Of a stretch of DNA of 64,000 bases, positions 10,931-23,575 are shown piece by piece. The notes below the pieces were generated by a model, which was not told the DNA's origin, did not search any database, and was given only the letters and a program-made list of their open reading frames with translations. The stretch is from Inia geoffrensis (Eukaryota > Chordata > Mammalia > Artiodactyla > Iniidae). The stretch spans positions 128,216,695 through 128,280,694 of the forward strand of contig CM070904.1 in the NCBI GenBank assembly GCA_036417435.1, in the 5' to 3' direction. The position numbers and the translations under genes were made by a program. Each line of letters opens with the position of its first letter. Positions within the stretch are counted from its first letter, which is position 1.

Positions 10931-12514
10931 CCTTTGTCATTCTACTGAGAGTGAAAAAAAATACAATTCCTTCCTTCACGCAGATGCATCTCTATGGGGA
11001 TTTGATTCCCAGAGTTACGTGAGCTGACTTCGCTAAGCAGATGACTAGAACATTCTGAGCGAATGCAAGCAGAAGAATGTCCCCCGTGGGTCTGGTTCTT
11101 GCCAGCAGGGCCAGATTTGGATCCCATGGTTAGGCACCCATCTGTAGCCCAAGGGTCTGCAGCTTCTGTGACGTGGAGCTAGCCTCCTATGTCACCAACC
11201 CTCAGACATGCATAGCAGTTTCTGAGATTACAGGGGTCTCCTGTGGCCTCAGGATCTGTCTTGGGGCCAACACGGTGTGTTTTGTCCACAGCCCCATGTG
11301 GTGATGGAGCCTCAGACTGACGTACATGGTTTCCTGGCTGAAGGCAGGGTCCTCCAAAGCCACCTTGGTTCCGGACAGAACTAGGGAAGTGTGACTCCCT
11401 CCCCCCACCCCTTCCCCTTCTTGGTCCATGTGGGGGACTGAACTGTGTGGTTGTCATGGAGACGGCCTCTGCCCATGGCCTCCCTCTCAAAAGGAAAAGC
11501 CTGCAAAGTCGGGCCATCCCAACCCCCATCCCATGCGCGCGTGGAAGGGACGGGCCTTTATTCTCCTGAAGATGAAAATCGTGAGGGGAAAAGCAGCCTG
11601 CGGTGGCCCACCCCATCCATCCATCAGACCTCAGCAGATGTTTATGAACCATAGTTCATTTAGGATCAAGCTGGGGCTTTGGGTCTGCATGCACACATTT
11701 ATAGCCTCAAGTTTTTAATCAATGCTTTTTCCCCCAGCAGAAGTCCTGTTTGACTAGGAGAAATTTCCCTCATTTTTTCATAATGTGCCATGTATTGTCA
11801 CTAAGTGTCCACTGTGAGCGCTTCCTGGGGACCCAGAATAAAACAAGTAAAAAATAAAAATAAAAAAAAAATCAAAAAGCAGGAGGCTCTGCCCTCCACC
11901 GTCTTACAATCCATTCGAGGACATTGATTTAAGAAACAGGAACTTGACGCGACAGACAGCATGCCGCATATAGAGGCAGTGGGCTGCAGCCCCAGGAGAG
12001 ACCTGCGTGGGTGGAAGGGTTCAAGGGGCAGCTGCTTGTGCAGCAGAGGCAGGAGATTGGCTTCCCCCGAATTCCTCTGTGTCTGTAACTGATAAGTGCC
12101 TCGAGAAGTTCCCTGGGGTAGAGAGTGAGGCCCAAGTGTCTAAAGCGGGTCACTAATTGATGTGCACACGCAGGGCTGAGGTGTCTGAAGTTGCTCGGGG
12201 GAAAAGTGAGGCGGATTTATTGAGATGGGACACAGCAAAAAGGTGCAGGCTAGGAGGGGCGTGTTAAGGGGTGTGCAGGGCGCAGTTCTTGGGAGCCCCT
12301 CCCTGTGAGGGCACCAATCGTCAGGAAAGAAATATACAAACCAGGAAGCAATCACGGCAGCAGACAGAGCACACATGGTTGTCTAGACTACGAAGCACGT
12401 CATGCCTCGGGCTCCTGTCACACTGGACCGCAGCAGTACCCTTCCAATACCTGTCTCCATCATTGCCCTCACGTCTCCTCCTGATTCTCAGCACTGCCTG
12501 AGAGGTATCTTCTT

Positions 12515-12735
12515 TTTCTTCTTTTTCTTTTTTTTTTTTTTTGCGGTACGCGGGCCTCTCACTGTTGCGGCGTCTCCCGCTGCGGAGCACAGGCTCCGGA
12601 CGCGCAGGCTCAGCGGCCATGGCTCACGGGCCCAGCCGCTCCGCGGCATGTGGGATCCTCCCGGACCGGGGCACGAACCCGGGTTCCCCTGCATCGGCAG
12701 GCGGACTCCCAACCACTGCACCACCAGGGAAGCCC
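12515..12735 (-). mobile_element. CHR-type tRNA-derived SINE
   Basis: A minus-strand copy with a T-rich tail of about 28 bp, then the shared body, ending at 'ccaccagggaagccc'. The perfect 15-bp target-site duplication gagaggtatcttctt lies at 12500-12514 and 12736-12750. It is very similar to the copies at 2185 and 42467. Confidence 0.93.
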
Positions 12736-13039
12736 GAGAGGTATCTTCTTGATGCTCCTCACAGAGCATCCTGTCCCCTGCTCATGAGTATTCAGTGGCT
12801 CCCCATTTAATTTCACACATGATGTGACCTCCCCGTCTTGTCCCTAAACTCCATGTGGCTGTCCTGTTCCGAGCTGAATGCTGTGTCCTCCTCCCAGCCC
12901 ATTTCTTACCACTGGCCGCCCAGCATTCTGCATCCCAGGAAAGCCACACTGCTTATGTGGTCCTGCCTTCCCCCTGGGTTTTTTCACCCCTTTTGTCATG
13001 TGCCTTAATGGGTCTTCTAATGGGTAGCAGTGGAGTGCC

Positions 13040-13265
13040 ATAGTCTGGAAATACAGGGCACATTTACCTTGCTGTGAATCCCAGTTTCACTGCTTGCTGG
13101 CTGTGTGACTTTGGGAAGGTTACTTAAACTCTCTGTGCCTCAATTTACTCATCTGTAAACTGCCTCCTTCCCCTCAGAGGGGTGGGAGGATTAAATGAGA
13201 TAACTGAAGAGGTGCTAAGGTCCTGGCTGGCACTTCCTAGCTGCTCAATGAAGGTTAGCACTCTT
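13040..13265 (+). repeat. MIR element
   Basis: The typical MIR core is present: 'gctgtgtgactttgggaagg' followed by 'ctctgtgcctcaatttactc' and an 'attaaatgagataact' tail segment. It is an old mammalian-wide SINE relic. Confidence 0.85.
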
Positions 13266-13284
13266 TATTGTCACCACTCTTAGC

Positions 13285-13620
13285 TGCTCCTTTGTTCAAA
13301 ATCTCTTCCACCTTGCTTCCTGGTGAACTCTTACTCTATCATCAGGGCCCAACTTGGGAATCACCTTCTTCAGAAAGCCTGCGCTGATCCTCTGCTCCCA
13401 GAGCAGCTCTGTCCTAAGAGAGCTTCCCAACCCTTCTACCTCCTGGCTGTGCAGAAGATGAGAACATCTGTGGGTCACCTGTGTGCTAGAGAGGGACTTC
13501 TTGAGGCCACGGGCTCTGGCCAGCCCCATCCCCCTCCAGCAGCCCAGAGCTGGATGATGAATACCTCCCTCACTGACCTCCTGCCTGTCTGGGCATGCTG
13601 GCTGGGCATGTGTGGTTAAC
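13285..13620 (+). repeat. L2 relic
   Basis: The segment 'cttcagaaagcctgcgctga' and the downstream 'tgtgctagagagggacttcttgaggcc' type text match the 3' end of LINE-2 as commonly seen in mammals. Its open frames are incidental. Confidence 0.6.
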
Positions 13621-14817
13621 AGTTCCCGCCATGGTCCGTTTTGGGTCTCCCTCCCTCCCTCTCTGTGACATTCGGGAGGGAAGGGCTTTGTGTTCCCAGT
13701 TTTGTTTGGCTCACTGCATCTAGATGATGCCTGGTCTATTGCTTGAGCTCAATCAGGCGCCTGTGTGGTTGGATTGAATTAGTCACCACTCTCCATGTGC
13801 CCAGTGGTTTCCTCATTAGAGTTTCTCCTCCTCCCTTCTTGGCTGGTTAAAATATGACTCATCCCCAATTAAGCACCATCCTGCCCTTTTCTTGCACCCC
13901 AGGCAGAGGTCACCAGTCCTTCCCCATGTGAGTTTGGAACCTGATTTATAAACTTGACTGCAGCCCTTGCAGCCTGTCCATAAGGTGTCATGGTCATCGT
14001 GTAGGGATCTGTCCTCCCACTGGATTAGAGCTCTTGTAGGGCAAAGACCAGGTCTTTTTCACCATTGCATTAATTTGTGCCCTCAGACACACACACTGTA
14101 TGCCTTACCGTGCTTGGATATCACCCTAACCCTGTCCCCGGGGATCTTACTGTCTGCAGGGAGTCCTGAGTCTTGGGTGATGACCGGGGCTGTAGTACAG
14201 GGGTCCAGGGGGCAGATACGAGGGGCTCCCAACCTAGCTCTGGGGGAGGGGGCAGGAGGGATCCCCAGAACCAGCAAAGTGATAAAGAGGGTTGATGCAG
14301 GACAGAGGGAGCTTGTTTGAGGCAGAGGGAACACATGCAGGGGCAGGTGAGTGGTTGAGAGCATAAACTTGAACCAGCTTGCTCAGGTTCATATCCTGAC
14401 CCTGGAGTATACTTAGACCCGAGCCTGGCAAGCAGCCCCGACCCACCGATGTTAGCCTCGTACCTGTGGGTCCCTTATTAACTTCCTTTACGTTCTGAAT
14501 TCTGTGTTCTCGGCACAATGTTTCACCATGTGGTGATCCTGTGAAATTTGCCCTCACGTGGCAGGAAAGTTTTTGCTGGGGAAAAATGAAAAGGAGCAAA
14601 CACCTCCAGGGAGCCATCCTCATACAGATAAAGAGGATGCGGGCTTCCTGCAGGGGTGCAGGGGACCCGGTGTAGGGGGAACTAGGGCACATCCTCAGCG
14701 GCTCCTTCCTACCCTCAACCCCAAGGTGAATTCTTCACACAGAAGAACACTTGTTTTTATTTTAAAAATAAGCAAAAAGGATATAGCTCCCAAATTAAGA
14801 GCGTTAGTATAACGTGT

Positions 14818-14878
14818 ACACACACACACATACGTATATATATATATATATTTATATATATATACACACACACACATA
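14818..14878 (+). repeat. (CA)n/(TA)n microsatellite
   Basis: CA-repeat, TA-repeat and CA-repeat blocks form a near-palindromic compound microsatellite. Confidence 0.9.
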
Positions 14879-15833
14879 GTTATGAGGTGGGGGAATAGTG
14901 TTGGCAGTAATTTTGTGTGGATGAAAGTGAAACCTCATGTGCTCATTTGCCTTTCTGCTTTTAAGTGAGTACAAAAGAACAAATACGTAGTGTCACAGCC
15001 CTGCTGTGACTCCAGCTCAGCGGAGTTAAATAGCGATGGTCTCTGTCCTTGTTTCCTCCTCTGCCCTTCATCCTCCCCCCAGGGCTCTTCCATCCCCTTC
15101 CTTTCCTCTTTGTCTCCCTTCTTTCAGTTCAGCGCTGGCAGATGGCTCTGACGTCTACTTAATTTTTCTCAGAGATGGGTAAAGAATAGAAGCAAGGCTG
15201 CCCTTCTAGGCTCACGGAGAGGGCTTTTGCCTCCAATTTCACCTCTCACATCCCCCGGTTCAGCCTCCAGGCACAGACAACCCCCCCGCAAAGTGAAAAT
15301 CCCCTGGGCGCCCTCGGCTTTGCCTTGAATCTGCTCAGTGGAAAGCTGCAGCACTCTCTTATTATTCCAGAAATGGATTTTCTTTCAAGCCCCACTGTCA
15401 GTTTCTTTCAGGCAGATCAGGCGATTTATGGATGCTTAAGGAGCCGTGTGCTTTCAGTGACCCAGACTGAAGACACTCGGGTGTCCTGGCACTGGTCGCA
15501 GCAGCCCCGTGGGCTTCCCTAACAGACCAGCTCCCCCTGGACAGCCCAGGCACAACCGGCACCCTCACTCCCTGCAGGCCTCCCCCCAACTCTCTACCCA
15601 TCAAAGCCCCAGGCTCTGACCCCTGCTGTCCTTGGAGTGTCTGGAAGCAAGAGACTCTCATTCCAAGTGAGAGTTGTTTCCAGGTCAGGAGAATAATTTC
15701 CTCCCGCTCCCAAGAGCGCTTGGCGTTCCAGCTCCAGAATCCTGGGCTGTGTCCCTGCTTCATGAACTTTCCTCTTTGGATCCTTCTGAAATGAAGTGAC
15801 ACGATTTCTCCCCCAATTAAAAAGAGAGGCTGG

Positions 15834-16045
15834 GGCTTCCCTGGTGGCGCAGTGGTTGAGAGTCCGCCTGCCGATGCAGGGGACACGGGTTCGTGCCCCG
15901 GTACGGGAAGATCCCACATGCAGCGGAGCGGCTGGGCCCGTGAGCCATGGCCGCTGAGCCTGTGCGTCCGGAGCCTGTGCCCCACAACGGGAGAGGCCAC
16001 AACAGTGAGAGGCCCGTGTACAGCAAAAAAAAAAAAAAAAAAAAA
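15834..16045 (+). mobile_element. CHR-type tRNA-derived SINE (full length, plus)
   Basis: The head 'gggcttccctggtggcgcag' begins the element. It runs through a tRNA-like B-box segment ('ggttcgtgccccgg', about 15888-15901), a GC-rich body and an A-tail of about 20 bp. The target-site duplication aaagagaggct lies at 15821-15831 and 16046-16056. This copy gives the sense orientation of the family. Confidence 0.95.
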
Positions 16046-16640
16046 AAAGAGAGGCTTTCATAGTCAGACTTGAGGTGCACTTGACTTGGATGCAAGCATT
16101 TTTGAGTTCAGAGAAGGGAGATAAATTCACTTTCATCAAGCACCCACTGCCTCTGTATCCAGTGTGCTCAGATGAATTATCAAAGAATGCGGACACCCGC
16201 GGCTGAGATGCAGCCCTTAAACTTCCCTGAGCTTCGGCCTCCTTATGAGAAAAAGGAGAAGTTGAGCTAAATTCTTACCCAGGTTGTCCCCTCTCTGAAA
16301 CACCAGCATTTGCTGCTCCCTGGACAGATGAGCAGAGCTCGGCTTTGGCCAGAGCACTGAAGAGCTTCCTCTTCTTGGTCATTTCGATTGCTTCGAACTT
16401 ATTTCTGTAAATGTGACGGGGACGAGAGGATGGGTATAAAATGTGGGGCGCTGGCAGTGTTCTTCCCTCTCACCATCCGCCCAGGCTTCAGAGGGTTCCT
16501 CAGGCCGCCTCTTGTGGGAATGAGCCCAGGGATGGGAAAATGAGGGGACAGACACAAGGCAGGCCAGAAGAAAAGAGGAGGGAGGCCTGGATGTGAGAGA
16601 TCATTTACGGAGTGTGGAGAGACTTTGGGTCCTGGCCAGC

Positions 16641-16905
16641 GAGTGTGTGCATGTGTATGCATGTGCACGTGTGCGTGTGTATGGGTGTGCATGTGCACGC
16701 ATGCGTGTATGTGTGTGCGTGTGTATGGGTGTGCATGTGCATGTGTATGGGTGTGCACGTGCATGTGTGTGCGCATATACACACGTGCGTGTGTATGGGT
16801 GTTCGTGTGCATGTGTGCATATATGTGTGTTCATGTGTATGGGTGTGTGTGTGCATGGGTGTGCATGTACATGTGTGCATGTACATATGTGTGCACGCAC
16901 ATACA
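16641..16905 (+). repeat. TG-rich minisatellite
   Basis: About 265 bp of imperfect repeats built from 'gtgtatgggtgtgcatgtgc' type units. It has no stops in several frames, which creates long Cys/Val/Met- or His/Thr-rich open frames on both strands that are not genes. Confidence 0.92.
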
Positions 16906-17789
16906 AACCATCTGGAACCCTCCTTGTTTTCCTCTGCCCCACTGCTCTCTGCAGTGGCCACCTCAGACCACCGTGAAACCTCCGGCTCCCCCTCTACCTC
17001 CATCCCCTTCTTTGCTCTTGGCAAACAGACTTCCTACTCCCCCCACCCTCACTCCCATGGGTGCTCACTCAGCCCCCTCTTTCAGACTTGCAGACACCCC
17101 CGCCCACTGGGCCGGCTTTCCTCCTTCCTTCCCACTGCCCTTTGTCCTTTCCAAGTCGATTCCTTCCTCCTGCGGTTTGGACTCCACCCCCCGGGCTTCT
17201 CAGGAACCTTCTAGAATTGCTTACTCCTCCTCCTTGCTTTCCACTTCTCCCTGGAATATTTCCTCTTGCTTCCACCTTTCCTACCCTCAGAATAGAGCAG
17301 CCCTGCCCTCCACCTTCCCCCGGGCCTCCTGTCCCCTCCCTCTCACAGTCTGCAACCTCACAGATGTTCCCGGACTTACGGCCTCCGTTTCCCTCCCTCT
17401 TGCGCACGGCTGAGCCTCCTCCAGCTGGCCCCACACCCCTCGTCTCCTGAGGGTCATCACTGGGCTCCCTGTCTTCCATCTGGTGGCGTTTTCCTGTGAC
17501 CTCTCTTCTCTCGGCTTTCTGGAACCGCAGTCTCGGGTTTCTCCCTGCCGCTGTCAGCACTTTCTCAGTCTCCTTTGAAACTTGCTCTGCTCTGCTCCTC
17601 TATTCATGTTGACTTTCCTAGGCTCCATCCACAGCTCTCTCCTTGTGTGCCCGGGTCCCCTCCTGCACACCCACAGCTTCAGCTACCATCCAGATGACAC
17701 CGATTCCCAGGTGTACAGCTGCAGCCGGTACTTCCCACCTGAGCTCATACCAGCTCATCTCACTGCCTAGCTAGCATCTCTCCTTACCT

Positions 17790-18680
17790 TCACTAATGTT
17801 TTCTGCGATTGTGCCAGACAGAAATCCTAGCATCACTACTGAGGCTCTCTTTCCTCCCACGTCATAGCCTGTCTTTGTACCCCCTAAGTATCTTGAGTCT
17901 AACCACGTCCCTTTCTCCACTTAAATCTAACTTTGTCTCACCTTACTACCCGCATCCAAGCCACTGTCTTCTCTGCCTGAACCACAGTCATAGATTCTGA
18001 CCCCTCCCAGATCACCTGGTCACCTTCTCGAAATTCTTCTCTGTATCAAGACCGAAGTGATCTCTTCAAAATGAAAACCTGCTCATGTGATGCTCTTGTT
18101 CAAAACCCTCAAATAGCTCCCCGTTGCTCTTGGGATAATGACCCAGGTTGTTAACAGAGACTGCAAGGCTAAAGCATACTCTGGTCCCATTTATCTTTCT
18201 ATAGCATCGTCTGATACACGCTCCCTGAACTCTGACACTCTTGAGAGGGAAGAGGGATGCTATTAATGATTAGTCTGTGACAACAAGCGTGAAACAGTCA
18301 GCAGTCTTGGGAAAACTGTGTGATTTCCCCACTCAGGGCTGACATCCTCCCTCCGGCCCCAGGGCCTTTGCTCGTTCTGTCCCATCTGCCTGGGAGTCTC
18401 TTCCTTGCCTCGTCACACTTTTGTAGCTCCCACTATGATATATGTAACTGTGTGGTGCCATGGAGCCCTCCTCTGAAGGTCTTCATCACTGTTGCCATTT
18501 TGCATATATTTATGTGATCTTGGATGTATACTGACAGTCCTGGCTGAAACTGTAAGCTCCCTGCAGTCAGGAAACATGTCTGGGTTTGCTCCCTGATGTA
18601 TGTCCAGCAAGCAGCTCAGTGCCTCGCATATAACTGCTAAATGATGTTCGGTGGGTGAGCGAATGGATACATCAGGTAAT
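17790..18680 (+). repeat. L2 relic (possibly more than one fragment)
   Basis: The text includes 'ctcttgttcaaaaccctcaaatagctcc', 'ttcatcactgttgccattt' and a terminal 'gctaaatgatgttcggtgggtgagcgaatg' segment, which are hallmarks of LINE-2 3' regions. Boundaries are approximate. Confidence 0.55.
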
Positions 18681-21600
18681 TGCGGGGAGACAGTTATCCT
18701 TTGGTCTCTCTTCTTTCTGCCCCTCCGCCTTTGTTCCTGACCGTTCAAGGATTATCGTATGACAAACAGCCTTGGAGACAGAGATGATTTCTCCTTTCAG
18801 AGCAAAGAACAGGCACACTAACTTTAATAAAGACAATGTCCTCCTCCGGAGAAAAGGGCAGGCAGCCCACAGCCCCTTAGAAAGACTCGGGTTCTCTAAA
18901 TCAGTGCTCTTCCTCTGTAATGTGATTGAGCACGTGCATAGGTATCACCTGATTCTTTTCATGTTGCCTTGTGGGTCTCGGGGCTCGGGTAACCAAAGCA
19001 AGAAATGCTGACACTTTGGCTACTGCTGTGACTGATGAATCCCTTGTCTCTGACACAGGGGTCTTGGGTCCTCTCCCAGCATCCACGCCAGTCACATGTT
19101 GGATGAAATCTCAGACTTTTCCCAGGGCTTGACATTAACTAGAGTAATTCTATTTTGTCCTTTCTGTATGTTTCTTGGAGTTCAGTATCAAAGTGTGAAC
19201 AAATGAAGTGTGAATGCCTGAGTACCATCCCTTTATCCCTTTTACACAAACGGCATCCCCGGGTGACACTGTGAAGTCAGCAATGTTTTCCTCTCTTTCT
19301 TATATGTTCTCTTTTCCTCCTTATGATTTTATAATTCTTTCCCTCCTAGGTCTTTGGTCTGTATTCTCTTCCCTTTCAAGTGGTTAAACTAATTCCTCCT
19401 ACATTGTTAGCCAAATTTTATAGAGGTCTCTTAAAGAGGAAACACATTTAAGGTTTAGTAAAGTCTAGAAGAAAAAGCCTTGGATTAGAAGTTAGGAGGC
19501 AACTTTTAGATTCATTCAGGATGAACTAGTTATCCGAAATTGGACAAGTCATAAAACTTGTTTCCTCATCTGAACTCACTCACCCATTCATTTAACAAAC
19601 CAGCTACTGACTTATTTGAAATGGATGACATCGTTGCTGCCTTTCAGCAGACTCACCCTCTAACGAGGGAGGCAGACAAGAGAACTTAATATCCTAATGC
19701 AGTGAACGGTGTGATAACAGAGGAAATTCTGGAGAGCCACTGCAGGGCCCAGGGGCTGGGCATGGGAACACGAATGGTCAGAGCAAGCTGGGGCCTGACC
19801 CGCGTCCCGTCGGCTACGTGATTTGCCGTGAAGAAGGCCAGGAAGGGGGTTTTAGTCAAAGGAAGGAGAAAGTCCTTACAATTTCTTTTGAGTCTTTTCC
19901 TGACTTAACCGGCTTACCGGGCTCTGCCTGTACAAACCTCTTGTGGCGTCTCTAAGGGACAGTCTTTCTCACGTCGAGGGTCATGGCAAGTGCACCTAGT
20001 AGACGAGAGTATAAGAATGCTGTGAGGGGCCCAGCTCCGCCGCCAGCATAACCCTACTCACTGGGCCTAGCCTTCTTGTCTGCCAAGAGGGGATCCCATT
20101 AGGATCCCACACGGGGTGATGGTGGGGATGGGATTGTTCGACACAGTCCTTTGTTCAAGGCATACATCCAAGTGCCTGCATCAAAATGGGGGCGGGGGGA
20201 TACTTTGGAAATAATTCATGTACTTTCTTTTTTGTCTCTTTGAGAACATGACCATTTGCCCAGTTGGCCCAGGATTTCCATCTGCCTGGGGTGAGAGGCA
20301 AGATTAGAAACATCTCAGAATCCAGCAGGGAGGCAGAGGGCATTCTTGGTTCCTCCGTGCGTAATAGGATTAGAGAGCAAGAGGTTAGCCCTGGAAGGCA
20401 GGACATTGTCTAGAGGTGGAATTACAAATTCTTTATTCTCCTGTTTTGAGTCTTCTCCCACCAACCCCTTCCTCATAGTCTTTAGAAGGAAGACAAGGGC
20501 GATTCAGGGCATCTGGTGAGAAGATGCAAGATTGTCATTGTTATTTACATCTATGTGAGTCAATAAGAAGAGTTTTAACAGTCTCCGTTCCCTGGGGCTG
20601 GCTGCCCCGCCGGGAACCCGCAGGAACAGAGATGTGCTTGGCCCCAAAGAGCCCCTGCTCTTTCAATCCTTCAGACACGCGTATGCTTCGAAAATGACTG
20701 TTCTGAAAATATCCACACCTTACCAAGTAGAAACAAAAAGTAATACACTTCTTATTCATTTCAGAGAGGTACAAAGCAATCCCCAGAATCTGGAGGCATC
20801 ACAGAAGCTTTTAGATAAATCTTTGGAGTGCGTTCAGTGGTTGAGCCTACAAACATGTCCACTGATTTACAGTTTTAAAAGGAAAGTGTGTTATTTTAAA
20901 ATTATATGGATTCCTTCCAGTCTCATAGAAATGGTATTGTGCTACCAAGGGGTTGGCACAGGGTTAGATATGGTTAATGGATGGGTAAAAGTCTGCAAAT
21001 CGTCATTCAGTGGGGCTTACTGAGTTCTTTAGTTTTCTTTGCCCTTAAATGGTGCTTATCTGTTGGTTGTGAAAATGGAAACAGACCAAGGATCTGCTCC
21101 AGGTCTGAGTACCTGGAGTTGAGTGGCAAAGATGCCAGTAAGGCAAACCATCACATTCATCCCTTTTCTGCAGAGGATGACGTGTGGAATTGTTGTGCCT
21201 TTAAAAGATAAAGAGATGATCGCTATTAAATATTTGAGGTATTTCCTCCTAGCCTTGAGATTTTAAATTTACTTTCTTTCCTTTCCCAAACCAATATTTG
21301 ACATATTTTAAAAAAAGCCAGAAAGCTTCACTAGGCTTTGTCGTGAAAAATAGCCATCCCTGCCCTGCCCTACCCTAAGCGCTGAGGCAAAACACTTACA
21401 AGCCTTTTGCCTATTTCTTCTGCAGTTTTGCTTTTCATATTTCTAAACAATTGGCGTATACTGCTATTTCTTAATTCTTGTTCAGTGTGTGTGTGATTGC
21501 GACCTTATAAGTATCACTCACAGCCACACGGCATTTCCTTTCGTGGTTGTCCCTGGTGCTCTGTGTCAAATATTCGGGTGACAGATATCTGGGCTGCTAC

Positions 21601-22414
21601 CTTCAGGGCACATAGGACAAAACTTTTTTCCTGTTCCCTTGAACTTGGGCGGGATCCTGAGACTGTGTCTGGTTGATAGCTCCAGGGTGTGAATTGCCCA
21701 TGTGAAATTCTCCACGGCTCTCTTTACACTTGTCGTTGCTAACTGCCATTGTTCAAGAAGACGGTTGCTCCATCAGGCTGTGTCCTTTCGTTACTATGAT
21801 GAGTAAAGCTCCTTTTCAACCAATGCTGAGCATAAGCAAAAGATACTTTACTGTTTTAAGCTACTGTGGTTCGGGGGATGTTTGTTACCACATTCTAACA
21901 AAAGTTTTTTCTTAACGTATACATCTTTCTTGAACAAATGCTTGTTTTCCCTAGAAAGAGCAGTGCCTCATTTAACAAGTTTGCTTCAGTTTCTCTGTAC
22001 CCATCAGAAATACACTAAAAGGATAAATCTCTTTCTTTGTCAAGGACTCTTAATTTCTTCTTTTCTTTGGGACTTTCCATTGAAGGGTGGCCTCCAGCCC
22101 CCCACACAATGGGCTTCCCGGAGGTCCCCTTCATCTCAGTACTGTGGAGCATAAAACCCCTGGTTCCTGCAACTCAAGATGGCAAAGATTATTCTTACTA
22201 CCCCAATATCTATTCTCCTAGTTAATGGATTAAATTTCCCAGCCTCCTTTGCAGCAGGTGGGCTCTGTAAATTATTTTTGGCCAAGGAGATGTAAGCCAT
22301 AACGGATATGACCTTTAGAAAGTGTCCTTAAAGAGAAGAGGCTCACCCACTTTTGTCTTTTTCTTCATCATGCTGCGTGGGATAGAATGTGATGGTTGTA
22401 GCTCCAGCAGCCAT

Positions 22415-22540
22415 TTTTTAAAACTTTTTATTTTATATTGGAGTATAGCCGATTAACAATGTTGTGATAGTTTCAGGTGCACAGCAAAGGGACTCAGTCA
22501 TACATGCAGGTGTATGTATCCATTCTCCCCCAAACTCCCC
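22415..22540 (-). mobile_element. Short 5'-truncated L1 3' end
   Basis: An L1 3' UTR fragment in reverse ('actttttattttatattggagtatag'). It is flanked by the direct repeat cagcagccat at 22405-22414 and 22541-22550, a target-site duplication that fixes its limits. Confidence 0.8.
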
Positions 22541-23151
22541 CAGCAGCCATACTGGATCATAATGACAAGGGCTTCTTGAAGGAGTCTAGGTCACTAATAA
22601 TTAACTACAGAGCCATGAAACAAGCACTGGTCTGCTTATTGCCACACTTTTATTTATTTATTAATGTGAGAAATAAACATCCATCTTATTTAATCTGGCA
22701 TTACATTTTTGGGCACATGAGAATGAAGCTGATTCAAACTGATCCTTCCTTTTGCTTAGTTAATTCCCTCGTTTTGGTGAAGCACATCCTCTTAGCCATG
22801 GCTTGGGCAAGAAATAGAAGTGACTTTGTATATTCCAGGTACAAAGAGTTTTAATACAATAAAGAAATTGTTAGATCATGACTTCACAACTTTTATCAAA
22901 ATTCATTCTAAATGGATTAACTATTTAAATGTAAAAAGGGAAATCGTAACACATAGGTAAACATTTCTGTGATTCTCAGCTGGAGGAAGACCTTCTAAAG
23001 ATGACACTAGTAGAAACCAAGTTGAGTGGGTTTAAAATAAAAATAAAATCATTTGTAAGACATAAAACCCTGAAAACAAAATAAAATAATAAGTGAAAAT
23101 GAGTAAGAAACTATGATTAAAACTCAGGGTTGCTGATCAAGTTTCTTTCCT

Positions 23152-23380
23152 TTCACCAGGATTTCTCAACTTTGGAGCTACTGACATTTTGGACTTGGAT
23201 TCTCTGTTTTGGGGGAATCTGGCCTGTGCCTTGTAGGGTGGCCAGCAGCATCTTTTGCATCTACCCACTAGATGCCCAGTGACACCCTCTCCCCTAGCTG
23301 TTGACAACTGAAAACGTCTCCAGACGTTCTCAAATGTCCTAGAGGGCAAACTCACCCCCGGCTGAGGACAATTGCTCTAC
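23152..23380 (+). repeat. MER20-like hAT-Charlie relic
   Basis: Segments such as 'ctacccactagatgcccag' and 'acgtctccagacgttctcaaatgtcc' match MER20 as I remember it. The TIR-like end sequence is 'gctgaggacaattgctct'. Confidence 0.7.
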
Positions 23381-23383
23381 ACC

Positions 23384-23575
23384 AATGGTTCTTACATTTG
23401 AGTGTGCATCAGAATCCCCCGGAGGATTTGTGAAACACCTATGGCTTGGTCTTCTCCCTAGGGTTTGTGATATAGTAGGTCTGGGTTGGGGCTTGAGAAT
23501 TTGCATTTTCAGCAAGTTCCCAGGTGATACTGAAGCTGGTCTGGTCTGGGGACCACACTGGGAGAACTTCTGATT
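23384..23575 (+). repeat. MER5-like hAT-Charlie relic
   Basis: The stretch begins 'caatggttcttacatttgag' and ends 'ccacactgggagaacttctg'. This fits the imperfect TIRs and the 'gcatcagaatcccc' and 'aatttgcattttcagcaagt' body of non-autonomous hAT-Charlie elements. It abuts the MER20-like relic. Confidence 0.65.

Noticed and set aside
15888..15901. tRNA-like B box as a tRNA gene
   Set aside because: It is the internal promoter relic of the tRNA-derived SINE; no cloverleaf with acceptor stem is present.
15398..16196. 200-codon open frames on the minus strand
   Set aside because: They run through the CHR SINE and its poly(A) tail; the conserved-looking parts are SINE sequence.
16593..17450. Long open frames rich in Cys/Val or His/Thr, up to 262 codons
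   Set aside because: They are products of the TG-rich minisatellite and adjoining C-rich sequence, open in several frames at once.
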